Assembly (NCBI GenBank): GCA_903632075.3
Contig: CAHIKZ030000058.1
Coordinates: forward strand, 6,091,001 to 6,155,000
Reading direction: 5' to 3'
DNA: 64,000 nucleotides
Source: Acanthosepion pharaonis
Lineage: Eukaryota > Mollusca > Cephalopoda > Sepiida > Sepiidae
Positions 26,581 through 41,647 of this stretch are shown piece by piece (within the stretch, counting starts at the first letter, position 1; every line of letters starts with the position of its first letter). Position numbers and translations under genes: made by a program. The notes beneath the pieces are model-generated. The model was not told where the DNA came from, did not search any database, and saw nothing but the letters and a program-made list of their open reading frames with translations.

Positions 26581-29500
26581 TAAGAGAAAAAGGATTTTTT
26601 GTATATTAACTCTGAGACAAAAGCTCTCAGATTTAATATATTAGATATACACAAGCATGTCTGTTTTATCAAAGAGTATACCAAGCATAAAATTACACAA
26701 AGACAATGAAACATAACTCTGAAACATAACAGAATATAATAGAATGTAAAGAGAGACATCTATTCACTAAATAGAATAATTGTGTTCCTATTATAAACAA
26801 ACATCAACTCAACTTCTGCTTACATATTTGTACAATAACATTACTTTTATTTACATTAAAGTTTGAAATATATCTATTCCTACAATATTATTGAAGTGTC
26901 AGCATGAGACATACACTTGAAGTCAAAAAACAATTAGTGAGACAGTTAATGTTATTAAACGTAGATGACATTCACCAAAGAATTTACTACTAATAAAAAA
27001 AGAACAAAGTTCAATCAACTGATTTTCAAAATAACTAAAAACCTATGTGATAAAATGATGTCTTAGTATTTTGTAATTGATCAAATAGGAAACTTTCAAC
27101 ACAAGTATAATTGAAACAAGACATTTTAAGGCAAACATAAATAGTATAACAAATTACACTGAACAGTAAGTAATAAATTTTACCATTAACTTCTCAAAAA
27201 ACAAAAGTACCTATTCTTTCTTCCAACAAATGGTAAAGCATTTATAGAAATAAATTTGTCATTAAAATTGTTTATACAGTGGACTGCATTTGCCACAAAA
27301 CTTCTCAATGAAGACATCTTGCACAGAATTTTGAATGAAAATAAAAATGTTTACATAGTTACAAACATTTTACACTATCAGGATTATAAATAAAAATCTG
27401 ATAGAAATTTATTTAAAAGTTAAAATATGAACTCATTTTAATTAGCATGGAAAAACTGAATAACAAAATCCATGAAAATCAATATTAATTGATAAATTAA
27501 GTAACATGATGCTAGCTTTCCTACAATATCTACATAAATAAAACCTCAGATTAAGAATTCACTTCTATCAGATATTAGACAGTATTAAAAAAAAAAAAAA
27601 AGAGGAAAGATGCTTTATTAAAATGAATCAATGAATCTCAATTACTGAGAATAACAGTTTCAACCTTAATAATTGAAGCTATTTTATAGTTTCATTTTTT
27701 GTTTTAAAAAGTAAGGATCTCTGTAAAAATAAAGAAAAATCTTTTATATATTTATAAGAGTTTGCTTTTGTTATCTACAAATCCTCAAAAGTATTAAACA
27801 ATACAAAATTTTATTAAAAAGATGATTGATGTAATTTTATCAGATATTAAATTACAACTGTTATAAATTTACTTTATTCTAAAATGCAAGATAAAATATT
27901 TGCAATATTCAATAAATATTTGAACATAATAGTCAGTAATAAAATTAATATAATAATCGGAATATTATGCTCTAAATGAATAAGGAGTACCTATTTAATA
28001 ACCCAAGATAATATAACTGAGACATTATTCAATACTCCTTAATAGATACACAAATTAAAATAACCAGGAGTCATTATTAAATACTCTTTAATAATGTGAT
28101 TCAAATTTTACATAAATATTTTTAGCTTAAATCAATAAGAATATTAATATAGAAAGAAAATATATCAAAATAATTTATCTCCTCTTAAATTTACTTTTAA
28201 ACCAGAGCAATTCCAATAAGAAAGAATGAAGTTATATTGTAAGAATTATTTAGAAACAATACTGCAATGTTTCTTGCTCTAATTGCATGAGTGACCACAG
28301 ATTGGCCCTCAATTTTACCTTCTAGGGTTTAATAGTTAATAGCTTTTGTTCAATCACACTTAATCATGATTTCAGTAGATTTAAACTAAGTTGATACAAC
28401 TGGTGTTGAGCATCTCAAGTTAACATCATAAAAAGCAAGACTTGCTGCACCAGTGTTATTCAAGAAAACTTAATAAAGAAAATCAGAAAAATACATTAAG
28501 TTGTAATTTTTCATGAATATATAAAAGATTTTCAATTTCCAGCACAATAGAGGGCAATGGTGAATCACCATCAAAGTGAAAATTTTATAAATTGTAATTT
28601 GTAAACAAAATTTATAGTATAATCATGATTATGATAATCTATATTTCCTATAAAAGTATTTATCACACACAATATAATCTAATACTATATTATGATTTCT
28701 ATTTATATTGATAAGCATGAAAGTTACGAGGGAATTCCAAAATCAGTTTTGATCTTTACTACTTTAAGTCCACTGACAAGGATTTTCCTATTCTTTTCAT
28801 TTCTGATAAATCACATCAATTGTAATGATATCAGAATTGATCATATTTTAAAATCAAATTAATAAAGAATATCTTACTAACCATAGTATTCATCCCATCT
28901 CATAATTTAACATAAATCATGTATTCATTACTATAAACCTTAAAAAAATACATCACTTAAATTTAGTGAAAAATTTCCTTTCAATACACAAGTTTTACAA
29001 TACTGATTTTTTATGTAATGTCATCAATTACAGACTCCAAGAAAATTATGTTTGCAAAAAGAAAGATTAGCTCAAAATGTTTGACCAGTTAAAGGAACAG
29101 GAGACAAAAAAAAATAACTAAATGCATTGTAATTGCCTAAGATCAAACATAATGCAAAATTCTTGAAGGTAGAATCAAGATTTGAAGTTTGGCAAAAGAA
29201 ACAATGTAAAAGTTTCTTGAAAAATGTAAACAATGTAAAAGGTTTCCTGCCAAACTATCCTGTGTCATCTCAATAGCTCTTTAATGCAGAGTGAAAAATC
29301 CAAAGATTCTTCTTTGTAGTGGAGCCTCCTTGTAGATAAAGTCAAGTACCTTTTACATAAGAAATGGCAGTGTAGGCTGATGCATCACTAACTTGGCTAA
29401 GTACTCATGATAGCTGGTTGTAGAAAGCCAAGAGCAATAAGGTCACCAGCGATTACAACGCTTATGTTGATACTGACATTTAGGCAAAATAACGGAAAAT

Positions 29501-32500
29501 ATCCCCTATCATATAGACTTTAGTTAAACAAGTGTGGGTGCTTTTAATACACTTGCATTGTTGGCATTCACATATCTATCAAATAAGGGGGAGGCAAAAT
29601 ATACAGCAAATAAACATCCCAATCCTTTCCCAAACCAATAATGCAAGCCATTAATTTACAAGCCCAAAGGAAGATTACAAGAAGCACCGTTTGTTGACAC
29701 AGTAAATTGACGACATTATGTCTTTTATAAATACACAGAGTGTAAATGAACAGTAGTAAAACTTTTACTATACTCTAGGTAACTAATAAAACATATGAAT
29801 GCTGCAGACTGACTTTTATTCATGGCTGTATTAAGCAGTCTACCCAAGATATTCATTTGATTTATGGCTAGTTTGCAATGTGCTTAATGCACAAACAAAA
29901 AGAAATATCTGAAGAAAACTTTTCATTACATGGCAGTAGGGAATTATCAAATACATTTAACCATAGTTAATTTATTTACTGTAATGTTATAACATTTCCC
30001 TTAAGGTCTATACAAAATCCAAACCTATAAAATAACATTTCCTTGTTTACTATTTAAATTTTAGTATGGTTACGTCAATTGAATTTTTTTTTTTTAACAA
30101 TTTCAGTATTACACAATAGATCTTTAGGCTTAATCTAATTCCAGCAGATATGCTAACTTTAGCTACAAAAGGATAAATTCGATTGTTATGCCAAAATGAA
30201 CTCTAAAAAATGCTTCAGTATTCAACTGAATTTTTATATGAAAGAATCTGAGCCATCCTTTTCTGATGTTCAAAACAAAACTATCATTTCTACTTGCACT
30301 TTGGCCACCTAATCACAACCCGATATTGGTTCATCACTTTTCAATGAACGGATAAAAATGAAAAATTAAATATACCAAAATTCTGAATGCAACAATCTTG
30401 CCTAACAATGCTCAACTAAAGTCTGTTTCTTCCCAGTATTAATATGGAATTATTGAAGCCCATTTATTTACATAGAATCTATTACATTAAGTTCCAGCTG
30501 AATATTTTTAAGAAAATGCAAATAAGATTTTTTTTTTTTGTGTCCTAAGTTCCATTACAAGATTTTCAACTCTCCATATATTAAGATAGAATAACAAGAA
30601 TGTCATCAAAGAACAAGACAAAAATTATTTGTAAAAGGATTTTAAGATATTTATTATAAGATAGACGTTGATTATAAATTTCCTGAAAACCTAAGCAATT
30701 GTTTTCTATTTTTTCAAAATATGTCAACAGAACTATAAAAAAAGAGTTAAAAATAACTGCTTGCAAGAATATAGTAAATTATATAAGCCTAATCAGTAAC
30801 TTGTAATGAAATAAAGAGTATTTCATTTGATCATATATTTGTTTCAATTATAAAATAAATAGTTTGTTCAACAGCTCAAAAATATAAGTAGTCATTGGTG
30901 GCTAGAGGATTGGTTAAGGAAACATTCTTTAACTATTACTAGGTGAGATTCCTCAGCAATAAGTTAACAAATACAATCAATTTCCAGTTTGTGCAAGAAG
31001 GTATTCAATGACATTATTACAAGTAAAATCTACAAGTCCAAACCAGTTTAAACACCTCTATTTATGAATTTCTTTTATTGCATATAACTGTCTAATAATA
31101 ATCTGATAGATAAATTATCTATTTATCACTACCTACTTTATCATGGTTCAGTCATCTTAAGCAAATATCTGTTCTTCAAGAACAAAGTTCAAATGCTACT
31201 TACAACTCAAATAGCAGGACAATGATAAATATAACAAATTGTCAAATAATACAGTTTTGGTCCCACCTTAATTAAACACTAAAAATCTAGCTGAGTGGGA
31301 ATAACAGTCTTGTGCATCTATGATATTGGTATTTCCTTTGATAAATCAGTCAACCATAACAAGTTTTAGAAGAAAAACTTTGTATTATCCTGACAAAAAG
31401 TGAAGACAAATTATTTAAAAGTGTTTTTTATTCTTCAGTATATAATTCTTATTAAATTTCTACATGAATCAAGTGTCATTATGAAATTTATAATTAGCTA
31501 TTCTGTATTAAATGCTAAATAAATATCCTGTTTTTTAACATTTGTAAATTATTTCTTTGACTGCAACAAGAGATAGACATTTTTATCCAGCTGAATCATT
31601 TCCTTTTATTAAACAACTCACTATCCTTTCTAAGTGATATTTAAAGATGATATTCAAAAGAAATCCAAACATGGATTGATTACACATAAAACAATGTCAC
31701 AAATACAGAAACCTATTAGAGTGACAATTTAACTCTGAAGAGTTTTGATATAAGAAAAAAGACAAATTTTGAAAAGCTAAAATCAAGAAATGTTTCATCT
31801 CATTTTAGCTGTCTGAATAAAGTTGAAGTGATTTAAGTAATTAAATTGAATACAGGTTTAATATTAAATTTCAATGGAAAATTGTTTAAAATAAATGCAA
31901 ATTTAAACATCTAACATTTTATTGCAGTAATGAATAAATAAAGTTTGGCTAATACTACTGTTATAAAATAACTGAATTTAACTATTCAAGACTTAAGACA
32001 GCAAATACCATTAAAATAAATTTGCAAGAGTTTATTTTAATTGTCAAACAAGTATTGTAATGGAAGTGGTGGCATGTTAAAAGAAAAGTCAACTACCAAT
32101 AATCAAAAGAAATAAATTAAAATTATTTTGACAGAGCATTAAACTGAAGATTTCTCTGGTCTAAGGTCCAATACTGATAAAGTGCTAAAACTTATGAAAT
32201 GGAATAATTAGTGGTACTGAAAGAAAGCTCTTCACTTTTCTTTAAGAAAAAGAGAACAGAATAGAAAATTACTAGTGTATTTTCAGTAAACTGTACCAAT
32301 CATAACTTGAATTGCATGTTATGGCTCATCCAATAAAGATAAGGATTCTTTAAGCATCAGATTTTCACCTGAAAGCAAACACCTAGCAAGCAAGTTTTTA
32401 ATTTATGTTTGTATTTTTCTCCTTGTATATCTTTTTTGGTACTTAATACAATCTAGTTCAACAATGTTTTATGATGACTCTTCAGTATAAGATATATATA

Positions 32501-33200
32501 GAGAAAAACATTTTCCCTAACAAAAATGGAACATTGGCTAACTGAAATAATATCAAAATCAAATAAACTGTAATGATTCTGTTTAAGTTTTTGAATAGCA
32601 AACTAACTGAGAATTTAGACAAACTTACTAATAAATTAAAAATAGACCAACACAAAGGTTCTACTTTTAATAGATTTAAGAATAAAAATCAATTATTTAA
32701 TAAAGATGCTGGTTCTGTGTCAAGCAAAACTGGATTTAGAAATAGGTGCCAACATATAAATTGCAAAACCTCAAAATTGGATGCATATTGCTTCAAGATG
32801 AAAAGCCATTTAACCACAATCTAGTTTTAAAATAATATATATTGCTAAAATGATGCCCATTGATGCAATTCTTATACAACTTGAGGACATTTCTCTTCCT
32901 TAAGTAAGGCTGGCTGCTTATATCCAAATATGCCTGCCTGCTAATCACTTGCAGATACCCGCTCAATCACACTTACATAACACCCATAGTACTAATCTGT
33001 AGCTTATAATACAACTATGCTGAGCAGGCCATAGTTCCAGTTTCTGAGAGAATCTGGTGTAATCAACAGTTGAACAAGGTTAGTAAACTCAAACCCTCAG
33101 TCATAAAGAGCTGTCACTTTATACTAGTCCAACCAGCAATGGCTTCCAGACAGCTACCTAAAGCATAAAGAGCTTTAATTTTAAGACTAGTAATATTCAC
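26581..33200. other. A+T-rich non-coding sequence
   Basis: No coding signal or classifiable element. Slightly more complex patches occur at about 28,260-28,450, 29,290-29,720 and 32,880-33,200, without open frames or motifs I can name. Confidence 0.5.
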
Positions 33201-33250
33201 TGAAGACTCCTAATTGGCCAAGTTGACTATACGATTGGTTGCTCTAATCC

Positions 33251-33284
33251 TTGTGAGTGAAAATTAGGTAAATTTCACTCACAA
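33251..33284. repeat. Hairpin with 12-bp perfect stem
   Basis: TTGTGAGTGAAA (33,251-33,262) pairs exactly with TTTCACTCACAA (33,273-33,284) across a 10-base spacer. It abuts the 3' side of the SINE at 33,285-33,472 and may belong to that element. Confidence 0.7.
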
Positions 33285-33472
33285 AGCTTGGATCAACTCG
33301 TGGTATGATTTTCAGGTAGTTTCCAATAGTGTCACATACTGGGATTACACTCCCAGGACAACATTATCAAGAAGTCACCACCACAATAAATCAACCATGG
33401 TGAGGTTCAAACATGGGTTTCATGGTTGGAATGCTAATGTTCTAACCACTCAGACATGCATGCACTCTTCCT
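33285..33472 (-). repeat. tRNA-derived SINE
   Basis: On the minus strand the head carries an excellent A box (TGTCTGAGTGGTTAGA, near 33,457-33,442). About 35 bp further on is a B box (TGTTTGAACCTC, near 33,412-33,401), matching the RNA polymerase III promoter spacing of a tRNA. The body then continues for at least 110 bp into a non-tRNA region unlike the tails of the SINEs at 56-63 kb. That makes it a different family, possibly one of the cephalopod SINE families with a conserved central domain; this assignment is a guess. No poly(A) tail was found. Confidence 0.65.
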
Positions 33473-36460
33473 TAAGTAATAAACTAAATATACAATTTTC
33501 TTTAAAAAGTAAAATTTGTCAACTTAGCCAATTAAGTGAGCAAGAGTCTCCAAAGGGAACATGTATCAGTCTTAGAATTAAAACACTATATATGGTTCAA
33601 GTACATGCTTTCACTTTCTGAATGGGGGGGGGGAGTAAGATAAGAAATCGAGTACATTCACAAATTATGCATTGAAAGCCACCAAGAAGTGAGAATAATA
33701 TCAGTTTTAAGTACAAACAAAAATACATTTCACAACACTAAACAAAGAATAATAATTAATAATGTTTCGAGTTGTACATAAAGCTTGTGTTCTATTCTCA
33801 GCAGAAACCAAATGTTCATTACATTGTTAATTTCCTTAAAAGACAGACATGGATTCCTACTTCCTTTAAGTCTTGCATTAATAAATATCTTTGGAATTAG
33901 AAATATCCTCCAAAGAATTTCAAATGGCTTCATCATTTCCTTTAGCTTTTAAAATTAGGAGCATGGTATCTCATATGGAATAATCAATTTCAAAAGAAAG
34001 ATAAGTTTTTTCAACACAGATCAATCATGGGATTCCAAAAGTTTTAATTTCTGAAAGAAGGAAAGGTAGCTAACTATAAAGATATGTCTTTCTACATATT
34101 GACAGTGAATCATTACAAAATATCATTTTCTGTGTTTGCATTGGATTTAGATTCAAAGAATAATAATAATCAAAAGGAAATTTGAAATGTGCAATAAGTT
34201 AACAGAGTTAGGTGCTTATATATTTAAATCCAAATAAAAAAAGTAAAATTCTTAAACTGGCGGAAAAATGAAGATCATATATTTTTTCAACATGAATTTT
34301 GAAGTCTCACGGCAGAGATGAAATGAAGAATTATTCATCTCTAGAGCAGATGTTCAGCCTTGTCCAATATGTATTATAAATTGAATTAAGAAAAGCCTTT
34401 CAAACAAGAAGCAGTTGTCACTAGGCTTTGACAAGCACATGGGAACATGTTCCAAAATTCCAACCCAGTATCCTTGGTTGTCCAGATAACATTTTTCAGA
34501 TACCAACTTACTGACAAGCATAGAGTCAATCAAATAGTTTGGCTTTTGCTATTTATTTTTCTTTTAGCTATCCAAATAAAGGAAAGAAACAATGTTGGAA
34601 TATTTTCATTCCATCTGTAGTTGGCTTTTTCATCCAAGGCACAACAACAATCAAAAGAATTCTCTTGACATTTCTACTTACATACTCAAGAAAAAAAAAA
34701 AAAAATAAATAAATGTAAGAATGATCCATATTAATGTTCTGCTTCTTAAACATGTCTACAGTGGTGATATATTATATTTATAATATTTTAATAAAAGCTT
34801 TAAAATGCATGTCTAAAATGTCTATTGTTACATCAAACTTTATTTAGAAAAAGTAAATTCTAAACTCATGTATTAGCTGAAAAAATTGCAATATTTTAAT
34901 AGTGAAATATTAAATTTAAGCAATTAGATGAAAACAGTATTTTTTCTTTGTTATTTTGCAATACCATGCTTCTTTATTGCTAAATGGTTAGATTTTACTC
35001 ATTAAAAATACAGTTCCATTTATTCTACAAAACGCAATATAACATTAGAGTTTAGACATATCCCCATTAAAAATAGAACAGTAACAAGTCCATAAATGAT
35101 CATGTCTATTTGACATACAGAATGCCTTAAAAAATTGAATTTGAAGCTTTTAAAAAGGAAAAACAATTAATTCAGTTTTAGCTGTTTTTAATGGTAAATA
35201 GCAAACAGAAAAAAAAAGATTACAGTAGAAAAACTTAATTACATAAACACACTTTTTATATTTCATTACATATTAGCAAAGTTAATAAGGGTGAGTAAAC
35301 TGTTATCCTCATTTGAAGTTGATTAATAATCTAAATTGTTAATTTTATACAGATTACAAATATTAATTTAAGTCAAAACTTTAAAAAAAGACTTAAATAT
35401 TGTTTTCCATCATTAGATCTATATTTCAACTAACATGAAATAGAACCAATATGTAATAATTTGAACCAGTCTAGTATATCAATAAATGCCAATTGACTTG
35501 TTCAAGTGAGTTATAAAGTAGCATTATTCCATATAAATCTTAAAAGAAAGTCTGTATTTTACGACTTTATCCCCAAGAAGGCAACTTTAACAGACACAAA
35601 AAAAAAGAAACTGCATTTCTAATTGTATTATCAACTTATGAAGCTTCCAAGATTACCACCATGTTTGCTATTCATAAAAGTTACAGCCCTAAAACCAAAG
35701 CTAAAAAGAAAACACATTCTAAAACTACAGAACTTGAAAGGATTTCAATTTACTTATGACAAATTATTATAGTGAAATGCAGATTTTCTAAGTCAGAGAT
35801 TTGACACTGACACATAAGCCATTGCAGGAAGCTGTGCTCAGGATAAAAAACTCTTAATATCCATTCAGATAATATTAGAGGTTTTTTTTTTTGGTGGGGC
35901 ATAAAAAAAAAGATTTGACTGAAGGCTTCAACTAGATACATATCTTTTGTTTTTTGTTTTTTTAAATACTTCATTTTAAATAAAATACTTTTTGGTAAAA
36001 ATCAAATATTTAGCTTTTGGCATCTTTTTAGATTAGAAAGGAACATTATTAATTCTTTGTAGAAAACATTTGGTTTCCAAACAACTCTAAAAAAATTTCT
36101 TTAGTAAAAAAAAAATTATAGTTTCTCACTTAGAAAAGAGTATAACACAAAAAAAAAAAAAAAATTCAATAACTATGTTCTTACAACTTCCTATAAATTT
36201 TAAATAAGACTTTATCAGAAGTATAATTTTCCAACAGATAATATAATTTCAACAAATAAAAATGTTTTAGTTCATCATAAATTTTAGATTGGTAGATGCT
36301 TACATGAGCACAAATAATTTAATAAGATTGTGTGCACATAGGCAGACAAGTGCATTTGAATTGCATCTTTATTCTTATTGCAAAAAAAGAACTTATTTTA
36401 AAATAAGTTTATTTGTAATTTTTTTATGAATAATATTTTAAAAGTTAAGTTAAAAGAAAG
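33473..36460. other. A+T-rich non-coding sequence
   Basis: Nothing recognised beyond short homopolymer runs (for example G9-10 at about 33,625 and poly(A) near 34,690). Confidence 0.5.
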
Positions 36461-36464
36461 AATA

Positions 36465-36585
36465 CAAGTACAAAGAGGTTCTGAAAATTTTTCAGCACAA
36501 CCTACTACCTAAAATCTGACCAAATATTAGAATTTATTTAAAATTACTTCTTGGTCAGGCAAAAAACTTCAGCATCCACATATCA
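36465..36585 (+). mobile_element. Terminal fragment of the same Tc1-type family
   Basis: AAAATCTGACCAAATATTAG and the following TTCTTGGTCAGGC are nearly identical to the corresponding block of the element at 54,146 (AAAATCTGACCAAATAATTA...TTCTTTGTCAGGC). The CTGACCAA/TTGGTCAG pair forms an inverted repeat inside the element end. No transposase remains downstream. Confidence 0.65.
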
Positions 36586-37300
36586 GATGACATTATTTTT
36601 AAAAACTTAATTAAAATTAAGAAAGTAATATAGTAAGAATACTAACTTTATGATTTCTAACTTTATTTTGTTAATCAAGATTTTTCTTAGAAATTATTAG
36701 TAGTAAGAGCCAGATATGAACTAAACAGTAAATTAATGTCATTGACAAGCATTTTAAATTTATGATAAATACAATATTTATTTCTTAAAATACAAGAAAA
36801 ATTACATTGAAATTCTATTCCATTATTATTTACAAAGAAACAGCTTTACTCATTGCTTCAATATCTTTCTAACAATTAAAATATGATAGAAAAAGATGCA
36901 TTTATATGAAAATATTTGGTAAGAACAGGTAAAACAAAAATCAACAGGTCATCTTAATTAAAATAAGTAGAAAGAATCATAAATATTGAGTATAAGGTTA
37001 AGTGGCTTATTTGTATTATAAGGTTAGAAAATGAAAGAAAATTGTCTGGAAAGACCTGATTGATGGAAATGGGATTTAAGTATGTACAGTTGTATTGGTT
37101 GGGATGTAGACAATGTAAACTTACAACTTGAATTACATTTTTCAGAGTTTGTTTTGTTTAAGTGTCATAATGAGGTTTCAGAAAATAAAGAGAACCTTTT
37201 TTACCTATTCCTTATAATATGTTGTAAAGTGTGTAAGATAAATATTCCAACAAATGATAATGGGTTGATTATTATCCCAGTGTTTGGTCGAAATTCAGAA

Positions 37301-37302
<2 letters not shown>

Positions 37303-37365
<63 letters not shown>
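37303..37365. repeat. (TA)n microsatellite
   Basis: About 63 bp of uninterrupted alternating A/T. The open frame that reads Ile-Tyr repeats through it is not a gene. Confidence 0.97.
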
Positions 37366-37367
<2 letters not shown>

Positions 37368-38619
37368 AAGACCTTTATAGTAAATGACCTTGAATGTTTA
37401 AAAGCTCTGGCTCTGGCAATTGAACAGTCACTGGTAATCAGTCAGTGAATGAAAGATTTTAGCTTTAAATCTATCAATTTTAATATGTCTGATACATAAA
37501 AACAACCTGATCATCTTCACTCATTTCACAATGTTATATAAATTGGAATAAAGTATTGCAATTTTTTATAATAAAAAAGGTTTAATAAGTTTGTGAATAG
37601 AAAAAAAGTTAAATGAAATGTATTATAAACTAAACTTCTTTAAATAATAATTGAATGATTTAACTAAATTCTATTCCTTACTCAATATTGGTTAATTTTC
37701 AGATCATTGAAATAAAAACATATTGAAGACAATACAGATTTTAATCAGTATTTAACAAAATATTTGTTAAAGAATAACAAGAAATTAGAATATCCACAAG
37801 TAAAAAAAAAATAGGCTTAAGATATAACACTATAAAAAGACGAATTAGTTTTAACTTATTAAGCCAAAAGATGATTTGTCAAATTTACTTACATGAACAC
37901 AGGAACAAACGTTAATTAAATAAATTTTCTAAATCAAATATATAAACATTTACATATGTTTATGTTAAGTCTTTAAATTTTTGAACAGCTTTTGCTCAAG
38001 TTGTATAAAATTAGATAATATAATTCAGCCTACTGCCAAGCAAAAATAATCAGTTTTAATACCAAGTTATTTTCATAAACATTAAACAATTATTTTAAAA
38101 AGTGCAGAAACATTTAACAATAATTAAAAATATGATGAAAAAATATTTCCCATAAAAAAAACTTTTGTGATGAGAAAAACATAACTAAAAGAAAATATTA
38201 TTTATGTAAAGAAAAAGAACCACATTTGATAATGGTGTACATGTTTGTTACTGACATGGAAGCAAAATTGGTGCTGACAAAAATGCAAAGTACAATTGTT
38301 AAGAATACATGAAAGTTCATTGATGTAGGGAAACAGTTTAGGAAAAAACAATCATGTGTCAAAAGAAGAAAGGAAAATACCTCTAAAAAACATTTAAAAA
38401 AAAATTTTTTTTTTGAAAACAGTTTAAAAATGTTGAACAAACAATGATTCATTTTTGACAATACAAAATAATTTCTCTGACAACAAACAAGAGTCAAAAA
38501 ATATGAATGAACAGAAAATGCAGTCAGCTTCCAAGTATTGTTTTCGAATTTTTTTTTTTCTTAAGTAGGGACTTTTTCTCTCTTTTTCTAAGAACAGATA
38601 ACATAGAAGTGCAATTAAC

Positions 38620-38701
38620 TTAAATGTAATATTTCATGTTCATGTCTCCCCAACCCATTTTTGGCTGGTTGTCCGCCCCCTTCTTTCCTTCATCATCATC
38701 A
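38620..38701 (-). other. Candidate terminal exon (weak)
   Basis: On the minus strand a pyrimidine-rich stretch ending in GCATAG (AG at 38,703-38,702) looks like a splice acceptor. It is followed by 26 codons rich in charged and polar residues, ending in MGWGDMNMKYYI before a TAA at 38,622-38,620. Composition differs from the surrounding filler. Against it: no polyadenylation signal is visible just downstream, the protein matches no family I know, and the start phase (one leading base) is not the phase needed directly after the signal-peptide exon at 46,127-46,190, so an intermediate exon would be required. Confidence 0.2.
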
Positions 38702-41613
38702 CTATGCATAGGATGGAAGCCAGAAGAAAAGTGGTCACATGATATGATTATCAATAAATCTGATTGAATGATGAGCAAATCACACATTTTCAAATATTGT
38801 AACATTGTCTGCTTGTCCTAATTAGATGCTGCATTTCTTAGTAGAAAAAGAATACTGGATAACAGAAAAGAAAAAAATGAATCAACTAAAAGATTTTAAT
38901 TCAGGTCAAAACAGTGTTTTTTGTGATTATGCATGTGTATGTCATTTAAATAAAATAAATATGCATATAATTTTGGTTTAGTAATTTTTGTAGTTCTTTT
39001 TTTTATGTTGGAGTGTGAAAGGGAAAGGAAAAGTCTGTCATCAAGAATACATTATCAAATTTACATGGGAAAATTTGAATCCATCATTTACCAATATTAG
39101 GGAAATGTGGTAGAACATAATGAAAACAATTTTAAATGAAATGCTAATTACAATAAATGTCCAAGGTACTTGGAAGCTCGGCAGCATTTTTCTAGAAATT
39201 TTAGCTTACTCTCAATATCAGAAAAATTATAACTAATGCCATTTTTATTGGTTTAGATTGCATTCAACAATACTAACATCATTCATTTTAAGAACACTAA
39301 AGTACAAAATTCATAGAAACATTAAACAAATGATTCCATATTTGCACACTTTTTCAATGTAATTTATTAAATTTAATACAAAATTTAAAATTTCTTAAAA
39401 TGTTAAACAAAAATCAGAAATTAGAAGAGATTTTTCCAACTGTTATAAAGACATGAATGAAAATATTTGACAACATTAGTCCTACTGCAAGTGCCTAATT
39501 CAATCAAAAAGAATTTTACTGCTCATGTACTCAGATTCATCTTGACAACTTTTCTCAGACATTCATTCAAATTAAAAACAATCGGTTCCTAACAATACAA
39601 ATTAATAGACAATGTAATGTTTTGGATTAATCAACTTGTCACTGTTGCGACCAACATCTAACAATTTGGGCTGCATCTTATCTTTGAAACCCAATGTGAA
39701 GACATCAATTTCAATCAATGCCTGTAGCACAAGTGACAAGTTATAAAAAAAATGATGGTTCTTTCAGTATTCCTATTATAAGTCAGAAATATAACAGGAA
39801 TACATTGATTGTAACAGGTTTTTTAAGATGGGTACTTTTTTAAAAAGTTCTTTTTTTCTTAAAAAGTTAAGCAAAATGTGGTCAATCTAAAAGTAAAAAG
39901 CCACTTTCATATTGGGTATAAAATATAATTCAAAAGGAGACAATTTTTACAAGTTGCAGGAGGGATGAAGAAAATATTTTTAAAATTATTTGAATCTCTT
40001 GAATGGACAAGAATATTTAAAATGGACATTCTAAAACAAGAAAATGGTTATTTTATTATTCAAGAATGAAACAATGAATAAATGTAATTAAGCAATGATA
40101 ACTGATGATGAGTTTCTTCAGAGACAAACAATTTAGTTTCAAAAGTTAGTTTTATAAAATGAAATAATAATTAAACTCAAAAGATAAAATTAAGCATAAG
40201 TATTACTTTCTACTTTTATAAATTCAATGAACAATTAAACTCGTTGACGATGGTAAATTTAAGAACATTGTCATTAAGACGAATTCAAGAAGTTCCCTTT
40301 TTTTTTTAACCCATCCATGTCCCTTAAACTAAACACCACCAAAAAAAAAAAGCAATTGTTTGAACATTGATGTTTTACAGTAGGTTTATCAAAAACTTGC
40401 TGCAAATAATATTAAAATTTAAGATAACTTCGTTTTGTCTTCTTCAGGTTTATAAATCTTTGTTCTTTGATAATATCTTCCTATTTTTTTTTAATTTAAA
40501 GAAACTCATTTAATTTCAAGTTTTAATTTTAAAATCTTAGTTCAATCTATTTTTTAGTAGTAGAAGTCATCTTAATTGGAAAACTAAATCAGTAAAAAAT
40601 TTACAAAGAAGGATTTGAATGTGACTTTATGTGAATAAAAAAGTAAACAGTTTCTAAATGGCTATAGCAAATAATGATCAAGTGTTTTATTTCCAGAATC
40701 ATAATAAGTAGAAATTCTATATCTTTTAGGTAGGATGACTGCCATACTGGCAACAATGATCGTCCATTTTGTATACACAAGTTATATTTCAAACACATGC
40801 ATTTCGCAAAGATTTTAACAGAAATGTGAAAGTATCAAATTAGAAAACATATTTAAATAAAAGTAGTAATACTTTTGCCATGTAAAAGTCAAAAAAAGTT
40901 TACTTATATAAATGTAAAAGTTATATTAAAGAAAAAAAAATGTTCTCATTCGCTTCAGTATGTTTAGGAAAGTAATTTTAGCACTTAGTGTAACTCAAAG
41001 AACATATGATGTGATGTTTTTGTATATATTAAGTAGAGAATTCAATGAGAACTTCTTCCCACCCAGTCTTGTGCTTAGCTTACACTTAAATAAGCATAAT
41101 TAATAATGATACAGGCAAGCAAAAATACAAATTCTAAAACTATTTTGAAAGCGTAAGAGAAATAATCCATATCCAAACATGAAAATGCAACAGCAACATT
41201 ATCTTCAAGTGTGCAATTTGATTATTAAATATAACTAATCTTGTAAATAATTTGTCAACCCCCACCCCCATAAATTAAAAGTAAATATGTTAAGCACCCC
41301 AAATTTCACTCAATAATTGCCATCTCTCAAAGTGCCTTATAATTTATGTAAGCAAACAGATTCAATAAGACTGTCTGCAGATTAGACATTTTTGAGTTAG
41401 AGACATTTTCTCTCCAAAAGGAATAATTTTCATGACAAACTTCATGTAGCAGCCTAAGGCAAAGTAAAAATAATTAATTATACGTAGTTGTCAGTTCTAA
41501 TCAGTGATAATCAACATACAGTTTTCATTTTTAATAAACGATTGTTCTATTTTTGTGGAATTACATTTTTATTTAGTATGCATTCCAGATTCAAGTTATT
41601 ATGAAGAAAATTA

Positions 41614-41617
<4 letters not shown>

Positions 41618-41644
<27 letters not shown>
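41618..41644. repeat. Poly(A) run
   Basis: About 27 consecutive A residues. No attached retroposon body was identified on the 5' side. Confidence 0.9.

Positions 41645-41647
<3 letters not shown>

Noticed and set aside
39600..39722. Minus-strand coding-like segment after a CTACAG acceptor-like site (contains KDKMQPKLLDVGRNSDKLIN)
   Set aside because: Open for about 40 codons, but no donor is visible. The open frame would need a phase-0 entry, whereas the signal-peptide exon leaves phase 1, in which it stops after three codons. No family was recognised.
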